NCBI GenBank assembly: GCA_030278955.1
Contig: JAOANR010000002.1
Coordinates: 15,894,238-15,958,237 of the forward strand
Length of the DNA stretch: 64,000 nt
Direction: 5' to 3'
Source: Hygrophila difformis
Taxonomy: Eukaryota; Streptophyta; Magnoliopsida; Lamiales; Acanthaceae
Shown here: positions 44,052-54,667 of the stretch, one piece after another
Numbering within the stretch: position 1 is the first letter of the stretch
How the letters are laid out: each line of letters begins with the position of its first letter
The notes under the pieces: model-generated
What the model was told of the DNA's origin: nothing
Database searches by the model: none
The model's input: only the letters and a program-made list of their open reading frames with translations
Program-made: the position numbers and the translations under genes

Positions 44052-44454
44052 GGCCATCTCCAATCATATCCTCTACTTTTATAGGAGCTATAGCACAAAT
44101 CTCTATTTTTGTAGGATAAGTACAGTAATTTCATCTCCAATCGAACCCTCTATTTTGCAGGATTAAGATATATTCCCTACATAATCTATTTTATATTACT
44201 TTTTAAAATTTATAAAAAATCCAATACTCTTTTATACAAGATATTAACAATATTTTTATTTTTATTACAAGTTTAACAATACACAGAATTTTTTTTAAAA
44301 AAAGGAGAAATGTAGGGATGAACAGTGTTCCGCCCAAATGGGTGGAACACTGTAGCATCCTCCCAAATGGGAGGGTGTATCCCCCATTTTTGCAGGGTGT
44401 GTTGGAGCCCCCAGCCTGCAAATTTGCAATTTGCAGGGTGGGTTGGAGATGACC
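44052..44454. mobile_element. Tourist/Harbinger-type MITE, TSD taa
   Basis: Ends GGCCATCTCCAATCATATCC and, reversed, GGTCATCTCCAACCCACCCT, with taa on both sides (44049-44051, 44455-44457), the PIF/Harbinger target. 403 bp, no coding frame. Confidence 0.75.
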
Positions 44455-44477
44455 TAAGGTTCTACCATTCGAGTTAG

Positions 44478-44789
44478 GGTCTGTTCTGCACGCAGCTTTT
44501 GAGAGCTTTTGGTAGTTTTAGCTTTTATTTTAAAACAAAAGCTCCATTCTGTACGCTAGCTTTTAGGATCTTTTTGAAACTTCTTTTTAGAAGCTAGAAG
44601 AGGTAGCTTTTGGGAGCTTTCAGAAGCTACTTTCCAATTTTAATTAATGTTTCTCTTCAAACTATAATTTTTGACAGCTACAGCTACTTGTACCGAACAC
44701 TTATGCAAAAACTGATAGCCACAGATCCCACAGCTACAGCTCCCTACAGTTGCAACTCACAGCTACAGCTCAACGTGCAGAACGGACCC
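44478..44789. mobile_element. Second Harbinger-type MITE, TSD tta
   Basis: Ends GGGTCTGTTCTGCACGCAGC and, reversed, GGGTCCGTTCTGCACGTTGA, flanked by tta (44475-44477, 44790-44792). Interior built of agcttttgg and cagctacag motifs. 312 bp, no frame. Confidence 0.72.
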
Positions 44790-44879
44790 TTAAACATGCA
44801 CCTCCCTTGATCCATAAATGTTTAATAGTATGACATATTGGTTAGATGTATTTATAAGGAAATTTATAATCTAATCAAG

Positions 44880-44959
44880 TAGAGGGATAGGGGCCGAGTA
44901 GGGAATGAACTATCAACTTAATGGTTGGAAGTGACCAATTGGCCAAGGCCTCATCCCCT
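44880..44959 (-). mobile_element. SINE fragment (5' head only)
   Basis: Minus-strand match to the head of the SINE at 20884 (ggggatgaggcc...tggtca and the box-B region). The 3' part is missing. Confidence 0.55.
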
Positions 44960-44970
44960 AATCATTATAC

Positions 44971-45115
44971 TTTTTTTTTGCTGAACATACTATACGGGCT
45001 AGAAAATAAGTGGTGGGAGCCCATGCCATACAAATTACAAAAAGGAGTGATAGGGGACCGAGTAGAGAATCAAACTTCTAATATGAAGGTTGGCTAAGCT
45101 AATTCCTCATCCCCT
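44971..45115 (-). mobile_element. SINE copy, TSD aatcattMtac
   Basis: Minus-strand SINE with its A tail (T run 44971-44979), the cgggctagaaaataagtggt...catgccatacaaatt body, and the head ending in cctcatcccct. Flanked by aatcattatac (44960-44970) and aatcattctac (45116-45126), an 11-bp duplication with one mismatch. Confidence 0.65.
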
Positions 45116-45219
45116 AATCATTCTACTTATTTGAATTAATAGAAGAATTTATGAATGGATTTTAAATCACACTCTCTAATTTTCAACTAAATTATTAAAG
45201 TAGATTTCAAATTCTATCT

Positions 45220-46348
45220 TGTTTCACCATAAAATTGTATGAGGAAAAAACCTCTAATTTAATTGAACAATGTTGAAGAAGCTTACAAGTAACTGTGGAA
45301 TGGAAATTGCAAGAATTTAAGAAAGCGGTAAAGGAATAGAAATTGCGAAATGAAAGAACTGAAAAGGAATTATAGAAATTAAAGAAAGCTGTAAAATTAA
45401 GGAAAAAGAACTGCAGAAAGTAAAGGAATAAAAATGCGGCTTCTTGAGAAGTGTTGAAGGTTCCCTACGCTTAGGGGTGGGAATAGGCCAGGCTACCCGA
45501 CAGGGGCCGACGGCCTAGCCCACCGAAGGCCATCCCAGGCCAGGCTTTTTTTATAAACAGGCCGGGCTCAGGCTATTTTGAAAGCCTATTTAGCTAAATT
45601 GGCCAAGGTCAGGCTTTGTAAAAATCCTATTAGGCCTACCAGGCCGGTCTATCTATCATTATTATTGGTATGTTTATGTTTGCTACATAGGAATGTGTAG
45701 TATTATTATTATTTTTTATAGAAGTAATTATTTATGTAGAAGTATTATTAATTTATTATTATTAGTGTGTTCTTAAAATATTTATAAGTTTTTTCTCGCA
45801 TATAAATAGTTGTAGACTTGTAGATAACAACTTTCCCAAGTGCACAAATTCATGTCTTCAAACCTTATGATTACATCCGAATATATATAAAAGAATTTTA
45901 ACTTAATTTTAAATAGGCTTAATCAGGCTTTTAAAAGGCTTAAAAATCGGCCTATTTAAATAAAGAGGCCAGGCTTAAGCCTATAAGGTAGGCTTATCAA
46001 AGGTAATAGGCCACGCTCGGACCTTAAAAATTCGACGCAGGCCTAGGACGTTCAAGCCAAGGCCTAGCCCGGCTAGCCTATTTCCACCCCTACCTGCGCT
46101 AGAAGTTGTCCCTGGTATTTATAGGTTGCCTCAGCTTTCCCTTCACACCAACCTTCACGTCATCCACGATGGCACGTCCTCTCAGATTTCAACCGCCCTG
46201 ACGACTCCACACTACAGATATTGCTTTGGTCTTGCGTCAATAGATTCCTAGGATGTAGTATCGATTTTGGGCCAGAAATTAGGACTAACTAATGGGCTGA
46301 CATGGATTGTGCCGAGAATAAGCGGGCCAAGAATATATTGGGTTAACA
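45220..46348 (-). repeat. 3' LTR of element D (with hAT insertion)
   Basis: Begins TGTTTCACCATAAAATTGTA and ends TTGGGTTAACA. Without the hAT MITE it is about 500 bp and aligns closely with 49133-49610. The right LTR lacks about 25 bp near its end (after aatgggc). Confidence 0.85.
45472..46092. mobile_element. hAT-type MITE in the LTR of element D
   Basis: Ends TAGGGGTGGGAATAGGCC and ...TTTCCACCCCTA, 8-bp duplication cctacgct / cctgcgct (one mismatch; 45464-45471 and 46093-46100). The partner LTR has the uninterrupted site cctgtgct at 49382-49389. Same family as 23167-23763. Confidence 0.87.
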
Positions 46349-46429
46349 GATGCCCCCTCATGCAATTTGTCTGATTCGAATTGAAGACAAATATGCGTGT
46401 TCAATATAGGACTGACCCGACCAACGCTC

Positions 46430-47470
46430 GGCCACCATCACCAGCACCCAACCGCCGTCTACCAGCTTCAGCCGCCGACGTCCATCCTCAGCCACCATGG
46501 CCTCAGCCACCTTCCCCGAAGTGCCAACCGCCATCCACATCATTCCAAGCAACATTCGCATCACTCCATGCACCATTCGCATTTGCATTGAGCCAACCAT
46601 CGTGGATCCAGGCCGCGTGGCATCATCCCCAGCCGCCGTTGCCTTGCTCTCAGCCGCCATTGGAGTGTTGCTCGGCCGCCACTCAAACTTACTTAGTCGT
46701 CGCTCTGCATTGCCCGGCCGCCGTCGAGGGCCCTCCAGCCGCCATGAATAGAGCTCCAGCCGCCATCGATGACCCTCCAGCTGCCATCAATGCGTGAGCA
46801 GCCGCCATCAATGCCCGCTGCTTTGTCGTTCGTCCTTTCCAAGGTCTGGCATCTTCCGTGAAGCAGACGTCGTTCAAGCTCAACCGCCATCCCAGAGTCT
46901 TAGCCGCCATTCAAGCCTTCTTAGCCGCCATTTATGAGGCATGCTCAGCCTCCATCATACAGCCTGCTTAGCAGATCATGCAGCCTGTTCAGCCACCATC
47001 ATACAGCTCGCTCAATCGCCATGCCGATCATGCGGCCTGCTCTACGGATCATGCAGCCTGCTCAGCTGATCATGCGGCCTGCTCAACCACCATCAATCAG
47101 CCTGTCGTACTGGCCTCTCCAGAGGCCTCCATGGCCTCTAAGCTTTCCAGAGGCCGCCTTGACCTCCAAGAGGCCATCATGGCCTCTAAGGCTTCCCGGA
47201 AGCCGCCATGGCCTCTAAGCCTTCCAGAGGCCATCATTGCCTTTAAGGCCTCCCAGAGGCCGCTATGGTATCTAAGCCCTCAGGAGGCCGTCATGGCTTC
47301 TAAGGTTTCCGAGAGGCCGCCATGGCCTCTAAGCCCTCAGGAGGCCGTCATGGCCTCTGAGGCTTTCAGAGGCCGCCTTAGCCTCCAAGACGACATCATA
47401 TCCTCTAAGGCTTCCCGGAAGCAGCCTTGGCCTCTAAGCCTTCTGCTCAGCCGCCACCTTCAGAGCCCAG
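46430..47470. repeat. GC-rich tandem repeats of element D
   Basis: Three adjoining arrays: scattered cagccgccat motifs (46430-46930), a roughly 24-bp unit gatcatgcrgcctgctcag (46970-47100), and about ten copies of a 28-29-bp unit around gccgccatggcctctaagcc (47105-47450). Open frames on the plus strand here are Ala/Pro/Ser-rich by-products of the repeats. Tat-type elements often carry tandem arrays near the 3' end. Confidence 0.75.
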
Positions 47471-47752
47471 CTGCCGCGATGGAGTCGCCAGCTTCCATGC
47501 CTCGGATGCCATCGTCATGCCCCGCTACTCAGCCACCAACTCCTCGGCCTCCAAGGCCGCTGTCGATGGCGCTCTTGGGCCACTATGCAGGGTTGTTTCT
47601 ACCTAGGGTTACTACGTCGGCCACCACCCTTGGTTCTTCTTCCTCTTTATCGGGTTTCACTTTTTTAAAATGAGTCTCGTGTGCAGGTAGACGCTTCTCA
47701 CTTTGTATCTCAAGGAACTTTTCCAAGCGGGCCGCTTTCTCGGCCAGCTGGG

Positions 47753-48631
47753 CTAGTCGATGGAGTCTGGCACAATTAAATGCTCTTTTGATTTTGGCAA
47801 CATATTCGCCACGACAACTTTGGCTATCTCCCTATCAGGGACCGCCATTGTGCATCGCCCCTTAAGCCATTTCAGTCTGTTAATAAAGGTGCTTGCCGCC
47901 TCATTGGCAAATTGCTTGGCATTAGTAAGGTCTGCGACACTCACCTGTGTCAACGGGGTGTAGAACCTGTCATGGAATGCTCACTCCAGATCGGCCCAAT
48001 TTTGAATTGAATTAGGCCGCAAGGATGCATACTACGCAAAGGCAGGTCCAGTGAGGGATGAGCTAAATAGTCTCAACTTCAGCCAATCGCTGGCCGCCGC
48101 TTCACCACAATGTGCGGTGAATCTGCCTACATGCTCCACAATGGACTTGCCATTGTCCCCTGAGAATGTGGTGAATTCGGACATTTTGAAGCCCCTTGGG
48201 TATGGTTGCATGGTGTCTACCCAATCAGGGTAGGGTTTCCTGTATGTAGGCTGCTCCATCGGCCTTAGTTGAATTCCAAAGTGTTGCTGCATCATGTCTG
48301 CAAGAAACTGGGGCGATACGACCAGTGCCTGTGCAGGAGGCATGGCGATTGTGGAAGGTGTGGCAGGTGTCGAGGCCACTCTATGTGGCTGTGGCGCCTG
48401 CCCCCCTAGTGTTAGCTGCATCCAACTAGGGTTCATTAGCGCCGGTACTGGTGAGTAGTTGGCCACATAAGGTGTGGTTGAAACGTTCGGCACAGGAGGT
48501 GCCGCTTGACGTGGTGTCATTCTAGGTCCACCAGAGGCCGCCGTACAACCTGGTGAGGCACCGGAGGCCATCAGACAGCCTGGTGCTGCGTAGATCGGCA
48601 CTGGCGGTGCCGCGTACCCGAAATTCGGCAT
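47753..48631 (-). pseudogene. Gag remnant of element D
   Basis: Residues YRKPYPDWVDTMQPYPRGF, then FTTFSGDNGKSIVEHVGRFT and LRLFSSSLTGPAFA match the gag core of element E. After a TAG (at 48032) and a TGA shortly after, the frame resumes as AFHDRFYTPLTQ and NRLKWLKGRCTM down to 47753. Both stops fall at or near positions that are Trp or Arg in relatives. The N-terminal 120 residues are Pro/Ala-rich. Confidence 0.82.
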
Positions 48632-49111
48632 GTTAGGTGCTGCTGGAGTGAAAGTATAGGTCGCATGATAATGGAAAGGAAACGGACTGGCCAGGCCTCC
48701 GGCCTCTAGGAATGGCGGCTAGCCATGTGTAGTTCCCCAAACCCTTTGCTGGCCGCCTGGCGGCCCTGGGCATGGGTAACTAGGGGCACATTCGTTCCGT
48801 CTGCTGGAGTGAAAGTATATGGTCGGCCATAACGGGCCGCAGTATATCTATAAGATGCTTGGTGAGCAGCGGCATGAACTCGGCCATCGACTCTGTAATC
48901 GACAGCCGCATTTGCTCACAAAATGCAGGGGTCTGCATAATCCCCCGTTGCGGTTGAGAAGTGCTCGTCGTCTCAACGACGTCATCAGACGGTGTTCTCC
49001 TGGTGTCTTCTCCTATAGAGACATCTCTTCGAATTTCTATGTCAAATCACTCACAACTTTTCCAGATCTGAGACGCATACACTATTCAAAGCGGATATGG
49101 CTTTGATTTCG

Positions 49112-49129
49112 GTCCCACTGGGCGTGCCA
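49112..49129 (-). promoter_or_regulatory. Primer-binding site of element D
   Basis: TGGCACGCCCAGTGGGAC on the minus strand, 3 bases inside the right LTR. Identical to that of element E. It fixes the orientation of element D. Confidence 0.8.
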
Positions 49130-49132
49130 ATT

Positions 49133-49610
49133 TGTTTCACCGTGAAATTGTATGAGGAAAAAACCTCTATTTTAATTGAACAAAGTTGAAGAAGCTTACA
49201 AGTAATTGCGGAATGGAAATTACAAAAATTTAAGAAAGTGGTAAAGGAATAGAAATTGAAGAATGAAAGAACTGAAAAGGAATTACAGGAAATAAAGAAA
49301 GCTGTAAAACAAAGGACAAAGAACTGCAGAAATTAAAGTAAAGGAATAAAAATGCGGCTTCTTGAGAAGTGTTGAAGGTTCCCTGTGCTAGAAGTTGTCC
49401 CTGGTATTTATAGGTTGCCTCAGCTCTCCCTTCACACCAGCCTTCACGTCAACCCACGATGGCACGTCCTCTCGGATTTGAACCGCCTTGACGACTCCAC
49501 ACTACAGATATTGCTTTGGTCTTGCGTCAATAGATTTCTAGGCTGTAGTATCGATTTTGGGCCAGCAATTAGGACTAACTAATGGGCGCCAAGAATTTAT
49601 TGGGTTAACA
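49133..49610 (-). repeat. 5' LTR of element D
   Basis: 478 bp, TGTTTCACCG...GGTTAACA on the plus strand. It preserves the empty site of the hAT MITE found in the other LTR. Confidence 0.85.
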
Positions 49611-49615
49611 TATCT

Positions 49616-50588
49616 AAAACGAGTAATTTCAAATTCTTTTTCTAAATCTTGCACTAAATCCAAATTCATCAATCCAAACAAAACGTAAGAGATTTTCATT
49701 TGCAAATAATTTATAATAGATCGGTGCAGTATATATTGTAAACATAAATATATTGGTTTTGATACAGCAGTGATTAAATTGGTATTGTGGGAGTTGTAAC
49801 CTTGCAGGACTACAATGTAACATGGAAATGTAGTGCATATATATAGAGAGAGAGCTATAAATAGATAAATATAAATCGGTAGGTTGGTTGTTTTTAGCAT
49901 ATTCATGAATTAGGACCTTTAACTGACTCCACCATCCACATGACATGTTGGCACATCAATTCCTATGACAGTATTCATCATATATTGTACCATAAATCAT
50001 GTTAGCTTTGATGATTTTTATTTGATTCAATATCTCCAGACATAACCATCTGTTTTGTTGTTTGCAAGAATCAAGCTGGGAACACAAAACTCTGATGAGG
50101 GTAAACCATTTTGTTACAACTTACAATATGTTCCCTTTCCATAAAATAAAATTCGATTATTAATTGACAAGACTGAATCCCAAAATTTCTGGGGGTGAAA
50201 AATCATTGGCTTTTTATGCTGTCCAAAATAAAGGTGTTAGTTTGCCAATGATTGATGAATTAAGAGCTAGCATGTCCATGAGTCCATGACCATATGTGAT
50301 GTTGCAATAATTTGCTTGACTTTTGATTTCCCCTCGATCTGTTAAAAATTTGGCATTTTTGTTGCATTGTAAGAATTTCCATTCGGAGGATGAAATCAGT
50401 GTCCTAACATGCCTTGATCGGACAAGTACGTGTAATGTCATAAAACGACCTAGCTAGCTACCATTATCCTTTCATTTCCTTAATTCCCCCCGCTTTTTTT
50501 TTTCCACACATTGATCATACTTGGAGATATGCAGATTATAGTTCATTGATTCACCACCAAATTAAAATTTTGCAGGCATTAGTAGTTG
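49616..50588. other. Intergenic, no feature seen
   Basis: AT-rich DNA between elements D and E. A short (ga)n-like run (tatagagagagag) lies near 49840. No gene signal recognised. Confidence 0.5.
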
Positions 50589-50593
50589 CAGTG

Positions 50594-51264
50594 TGTTGGG
50601 GCCATGGGCCATAAGAAGCTAAATGGGCCGTACAATATGGGTCGAGGAAGGATCTTTAAGAAGAGTTGGGCTTGAAATCAATTGGGCCGAGAAATTAAAA
50701 GGGAAATGATCCAAAACAGAAGAAGAAACCGAGACGGAGGAAGATTTCGGAAGGAAGAGATTTCGGCCGAAATGGAATTAAATCAGCCGATTGAGGAAGA
50801 CGGGAATTGGCTTAGGGGAATCGGCCGGAGAGCGGTTATTTCAGCTCCGGCTATAAATAGGGGATGCCATACACAAAATCAGGGAGATCAATCCAACCTC
50901 CAAATTCCTTTATCAAATTTACTTCTTTGTATCTTTACTGCTTTCTTTACAGCTTTCCTTTACAGCTTTTCCTAGACTCTAGCTTAGTTTGTAGCGGTTA
51001 CTTCCAAGTCCACCGTTGTTTCTTAACAACCGGTAGTTTGGTTCTAGTTTTTCCGGTGAATTCGCTGTTGTTTCTTAACAACGGGTAGATTCTCCAGTAT
51101 ATTTTGTTGCCATTTGAATTCTAAGGAATATTCAGTCAAGTTTGGGCGTAATTTGTCAAGTTTGGGCACATTATCATTAATCCGGACCTGTAACCGGTTT
51201 GATCCTTTTTCCGGTAGCCTCCCTTGAGGAGAAAAAGGTCCTTTGGCATACGCAGAGCCAAACA
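50594..51264 (+). repeat. 5' LTR of element E
   Basis: 671 bp, TGTTGGGGCC...GAGCCAAACA. Contains a TATA-like ggctataaatagggg near 50850-50864. By eye it differs from the 3' LTR at 16 positions (about 2.4 percent), 15 of them transitions. Confidence 0.93.
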
Positions 51265-51265
51265 G

Positions 51266-51283
51266 TGGCACGCCCAGTGGGAC
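51266..51283 (+). promoter_or_regulatory. Primer-binding site of element E
   Basis: TGGCACGCCCAGTGGGAC starts 2 bases after the LTR and is followed by ATG of gag at 51289. The same 18 bases serve element D. The tRNA it pairs with is not identified here. Confidence 0.8.
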
Positions 51284-51288
51284 AAGAA

Positions 51289-53821
51289 ATGGCATTTGAA
51301 CAAGCAACTCCAGTGGTTAACACGGCGGCGAGGACTGATTTGCCGCCGATTCAGGAAGAACGCGCAGCAGAAGCCGGAGAATTCCCCCAGGGTTCCCCGG
51401 ACCATCAAACTTCCACAATCAGGAGTTTTCAAACGATGATTTAACCCCGCGATTCCGAGATCAGGTCCAATTTATGGTTGAAGCGGCGATTTCTAACTCG
51501 GTTCGCCAGATAGAAGGCAATATCCTGGCAGCAATGCCAGCTATGTTCAGAGCCGAAATAGCGAGGAATATGTATCCGATGGGAACGCAACAAGCACCAA
51601 TGGCGCAAAATCCACCACCTGCGACACAAAATCCTCATAATTTTCAACAGCAGGCCTATCGGCCGCCAGGAGGGGACGGACCACGGCCTTTCGTCCCTCC
51701 GCAGCAAAGGTACGATCAGCACCAGAATCAACCGCCTCAACCAGTCGTTCAACCGCCTGCTCCAATGGTTCAACAGCAATACCTACCACAGCAGCAGAAT
51801 CCACCACAGCTGGTTGACAGGGAGTTAATTGCTGAGATAATTCGTACTCAGTTTGGAAATATCATCGGCCAGGAGAACATGTCGATGTACAGGAAACCTT
51901 ATCCAGACTACATTGAGGAGCAGTATCCACTGCCTAGAGGAGTAAAGGTTCTAGATTTCAACACTTTCTCTGGAGAAGTCGGCCGGTCTATGATCGAGCA
52001 TATTGGCCGATTTACAGCTCAATGCACCAGAATCGCGCAAAACGATTTTCATAAGCTGATATTGTTCAGCTTATCGTTAACTGGCCCAGCATTTGAGTGG
52101 TACATCAATTTACCAGCGGGATCGGTTAATACATGGGCCGAAATGGAACGGTTATTCCATGACCGATTCTATAATACCAGTCCTGAAGTTTCGGTAGTTG
52201 ATCGTCGTCAACCAAGCAAAAGGCGTCCGAATCAGTTATAGAATTCATTGAAAGATTTTAGGCAGTGAAGGCTCAGATGAAGACAATGCTGCCTGAGCAT
52301 GAATATATTCAAATCCTGAAGCAGAATTTGAAGTTTGCCATCAAGGACAAATTGATGGTTACAAGACCAAGGACTGTGGCCGAATTAACGGCCGAAGCCA
52401 TAAGGATGGAGACTTATTTGGCAGAACAAGCGGCTTTCAAATTAAGCCGGAGTCAAAGTGGAAGATCACAACCTATCCAGTCAGCTGCTTCATTTGCTGA
52501 GTCTCTGGATAGATGTGAAGTTCAGGAAGAGTACAACACGGATGATGTTCCCGCCTTAGCCGAAGTTGCAAGGGCTGAATTAGTCATTAAGAAGCCTATG
52601 ACTTGTCCAGCACTTCGGCCAGCCAGAGGTAAGGTGAAAGAAGGAGGGGATGAATCTCAGAGATTTTATTCTTTCGACCTATCACAAATGGACGAAATAT
52701 TTGATTATTGCCAGAAGAACGGTTTGCTGGAATTTAAAGGAAACCACCCACAGCCCACCAAGGATCAATTGGAAGCCGGATGGTGCAGATTCTATGGATC
52801 GGCTACTCATTCCACGGCGGTCTGCGGACATTTCAGGAAGCTAATTCAGAAGCATGTCGATGATGGGAAGCTAAAGTTCCCAGACAGGCTTATGGCGATC
52901 GACAAGAATCCGTTCCCTGTTGCCAACATGGTGATGGTGCATCCTGACCAGAATAGGTCTGTACATGACCGATTGGGGGATCAATCATCGTCTAGCAAAA
53001 GTTCTGTGCACGATCGGCTTGGAGATCGGCCATCGGCTCAGAAGACAAGAGTATGGAAACGATTAGGATCTCCGAAGGGGAATGAGAAAGTTGCGGATGT
53101 TTTCGACCGATTGGGGAATTATGAAGTAAAGGAGTGGATCAAGCAATCGGAGAAACATCAGAAGATCGAAATCGGAGATGGAAATGAGAAGCCAACGTTG
53201 AAAATCATAACTAACGGATGGGATTCAGAGATGAAGTTGACAACCGATAAGCAGAACGGAAAGACTGTGATTCAGATCACAGTTCCTGAAGACGCTGTCA
53301 GTCCCGAAATGAAGAAGCTCAGAAGGCCACCAGCAAATACTCAGGTAGGCCGATGGGTTCAGAATTCCCCAGAGAAAAGGCATTTTGGCCAACGCCGATT
53401 TGAGAATTCGGCTTGGAGGGCAGAAGAGAAAAAGGTCCCAAAAGGAAAGGGATCGTATCGTACTTTCAAACGAAGAATGCAACGGCTTAAAGCAGCTGGT
53501 GCTTTTGAGCAAGAAGAGTACGAAATGATGCATATGGAAGAGGACTTTCCAGAGGATTGTTCGTTCTCGAAAGGAAGAATTCTCAATAGAGTGTTTTTGG
53601 CTCGGTTGAGGTCAACCGAAGGGAAGGAAGAAAGGAAGCCAATAGAAGGGCAGGATTGGCTGAAAAACAAAACTGAATTTCGGCTGAAACTAATGCAGCC
53701 GAAAATCGAAGATGAACAGCCGAAAGTAAAAGAAGAGTGGAAGCCTAGACCAGTCCGAACTAGGGAATGGAAGCCGAAAACGAATATTGTCCCGAATGGT
53801 GATACATTTTCGATCGGGTAG
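51289..53821 (+). pseudogene. Gag of element E (frameshifts and one stop)
   Basis: Starts MAFEQATP at 51289. The frame changes near 51430, continues to 52241 (gag core: MYRKPYPDYIEEQYPLPRG, FNTFSGEVGRSMIEHIGRFT, LSLTGPAFEWYINL), changes again near 52230 with a TAG at about 52260, and then runs 52265-53821. That last piece has the C-terminal gag region (LPEHEYIQILKQNLKF, AELTAEAIRMETYL) and a long charged region with three VHDRLGD-type repeats near 52950-53070. A CCHC knuckle was not clearly found. Gag forms the virus-like particle that packages element RNA. Confidence 0.85.
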
Positions 53822-53851
53822 TTCAAGTTCGGCTTCGGGTCTAGTGCGAAC

Positions 53852-54667
53852 ATGGTTGGAGTGGCCACAACAATTGAGGAGGAGTACTGGTCTGATTCCG
53901 AACCAGCCGTGGTCTTCTGCCAGAAGAAGGAAGAATATTTCGGCGATGAAGAGCCCATTGTGAATTTCTGTTTCGCCAAACTTGAAGCATTTCGGCCTGA
54001 GGCCGAAACTGAGAAAGTAGTCGAAGAAGGCTATGAGGCGTTTGTCCCAGAAGCTCAACCAAGCACGATCTTACCTCCGACTGCAAAGATGTCTCAACAT
54101 GTGAGGCCTTTATATGTGAAAGGTTGGGTCAATGGGAGACCGCTCAGGAGAATGTTTATTGACGAAGGAGCAACCGTCAATATCATGCCATTGTCTACAT
54201 TGAAAAAGATAGGCCGTTCAAAGGAGGACTTACTCCCTACAAGGATGAAAGTATTGAGTTTTGTGGGAGCCCAAACAGCGGCCGAAGGGTGTATTTTAGT
54301 GGATGTAACGGTCGGGACGATTTCGATTCCGACCATGTTCTTTGTTGTAGATGCAGAAGTCCCGTATGCGACCCTTCTAGGCCGATGCTGGATACATACA
54401 TCTCGATGTTTGCCATCAACACTACACCAGAAAGTGTGGTTCTGGAAAAAGGATGGCACAGTTGAAGAAGTGGATGGAGACCAACCTCCGTTTTCAGTCA
54501 GCTCAGCCGACCGAATTGATGCGGTATTATACGAAGAGCCCATACAACCATTCCTAGCAGTGGTACGGGATTGGTACCCGCAGGTTGTCGAGTGTGATTG
54601 GACAGATTTGGGGTTCGAGGTCAGATATCAGGCCGACGAACGGCCAGTTGAGGAAGAAAGTAAATGA
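53852..54667 (+). pseudogene. Protease region of element E
   Basis: 271 codons. A retropepsin-like fold is suggested by RRMFIDEGATVNIMP (near residue 100) and ATLLGRCWIH (near 175). The catalytic triad is DEG instead of the usual D-(S/T/G)-G, so activity is doubtful. The frame ends with a stop overlapping the next frame by 4 nt (54664). Acidic N-terminus. Listed as part of a broken pol. Confidence 0.75.

Larger units (their letters stand above)
45220..49610 (-). mobile_element. Non-autonomous Tat-like LTR retrotransposon (element D), TSD tatct
   Basis: Two LTRs (left with a nested hAT MITE) enclose 2.8 kb. The 5-bp duplication tatct is perfect (45215-45219 and 49611-49615). On the minus strand: primer site TGGCACGCCCAGTGGGAC next to the right LTR, a gag remnant, no pol, GC-rich tandem repeats, then a polypurine tract (gagggggcatc) before the left LTR. 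The primer site and polypurine tract match element E, so it is probably a deleted relative of a Tat-clade element, with different LTRs. Confidence 0.85.

Noticed and set aside
46978..47673. 231-codon plus-strand frame as a gene
   Set aside because: It is a by-product of GC-rich tandem repeats: low complexity, wrong strand relative to element D, no domain.
51199..51444. Frame beginning at 51199 as the gag start
   Set aside because: It begins inside the LTR. The first ATG after the primer-binding site, at 51289, is the likely start.
53359..53979. Minus-strand 206-codon frame opposite gag/protease
   Set aside because: It is a mirror of the element E coding frames; no domain, and codon pattern follows the plus strand.
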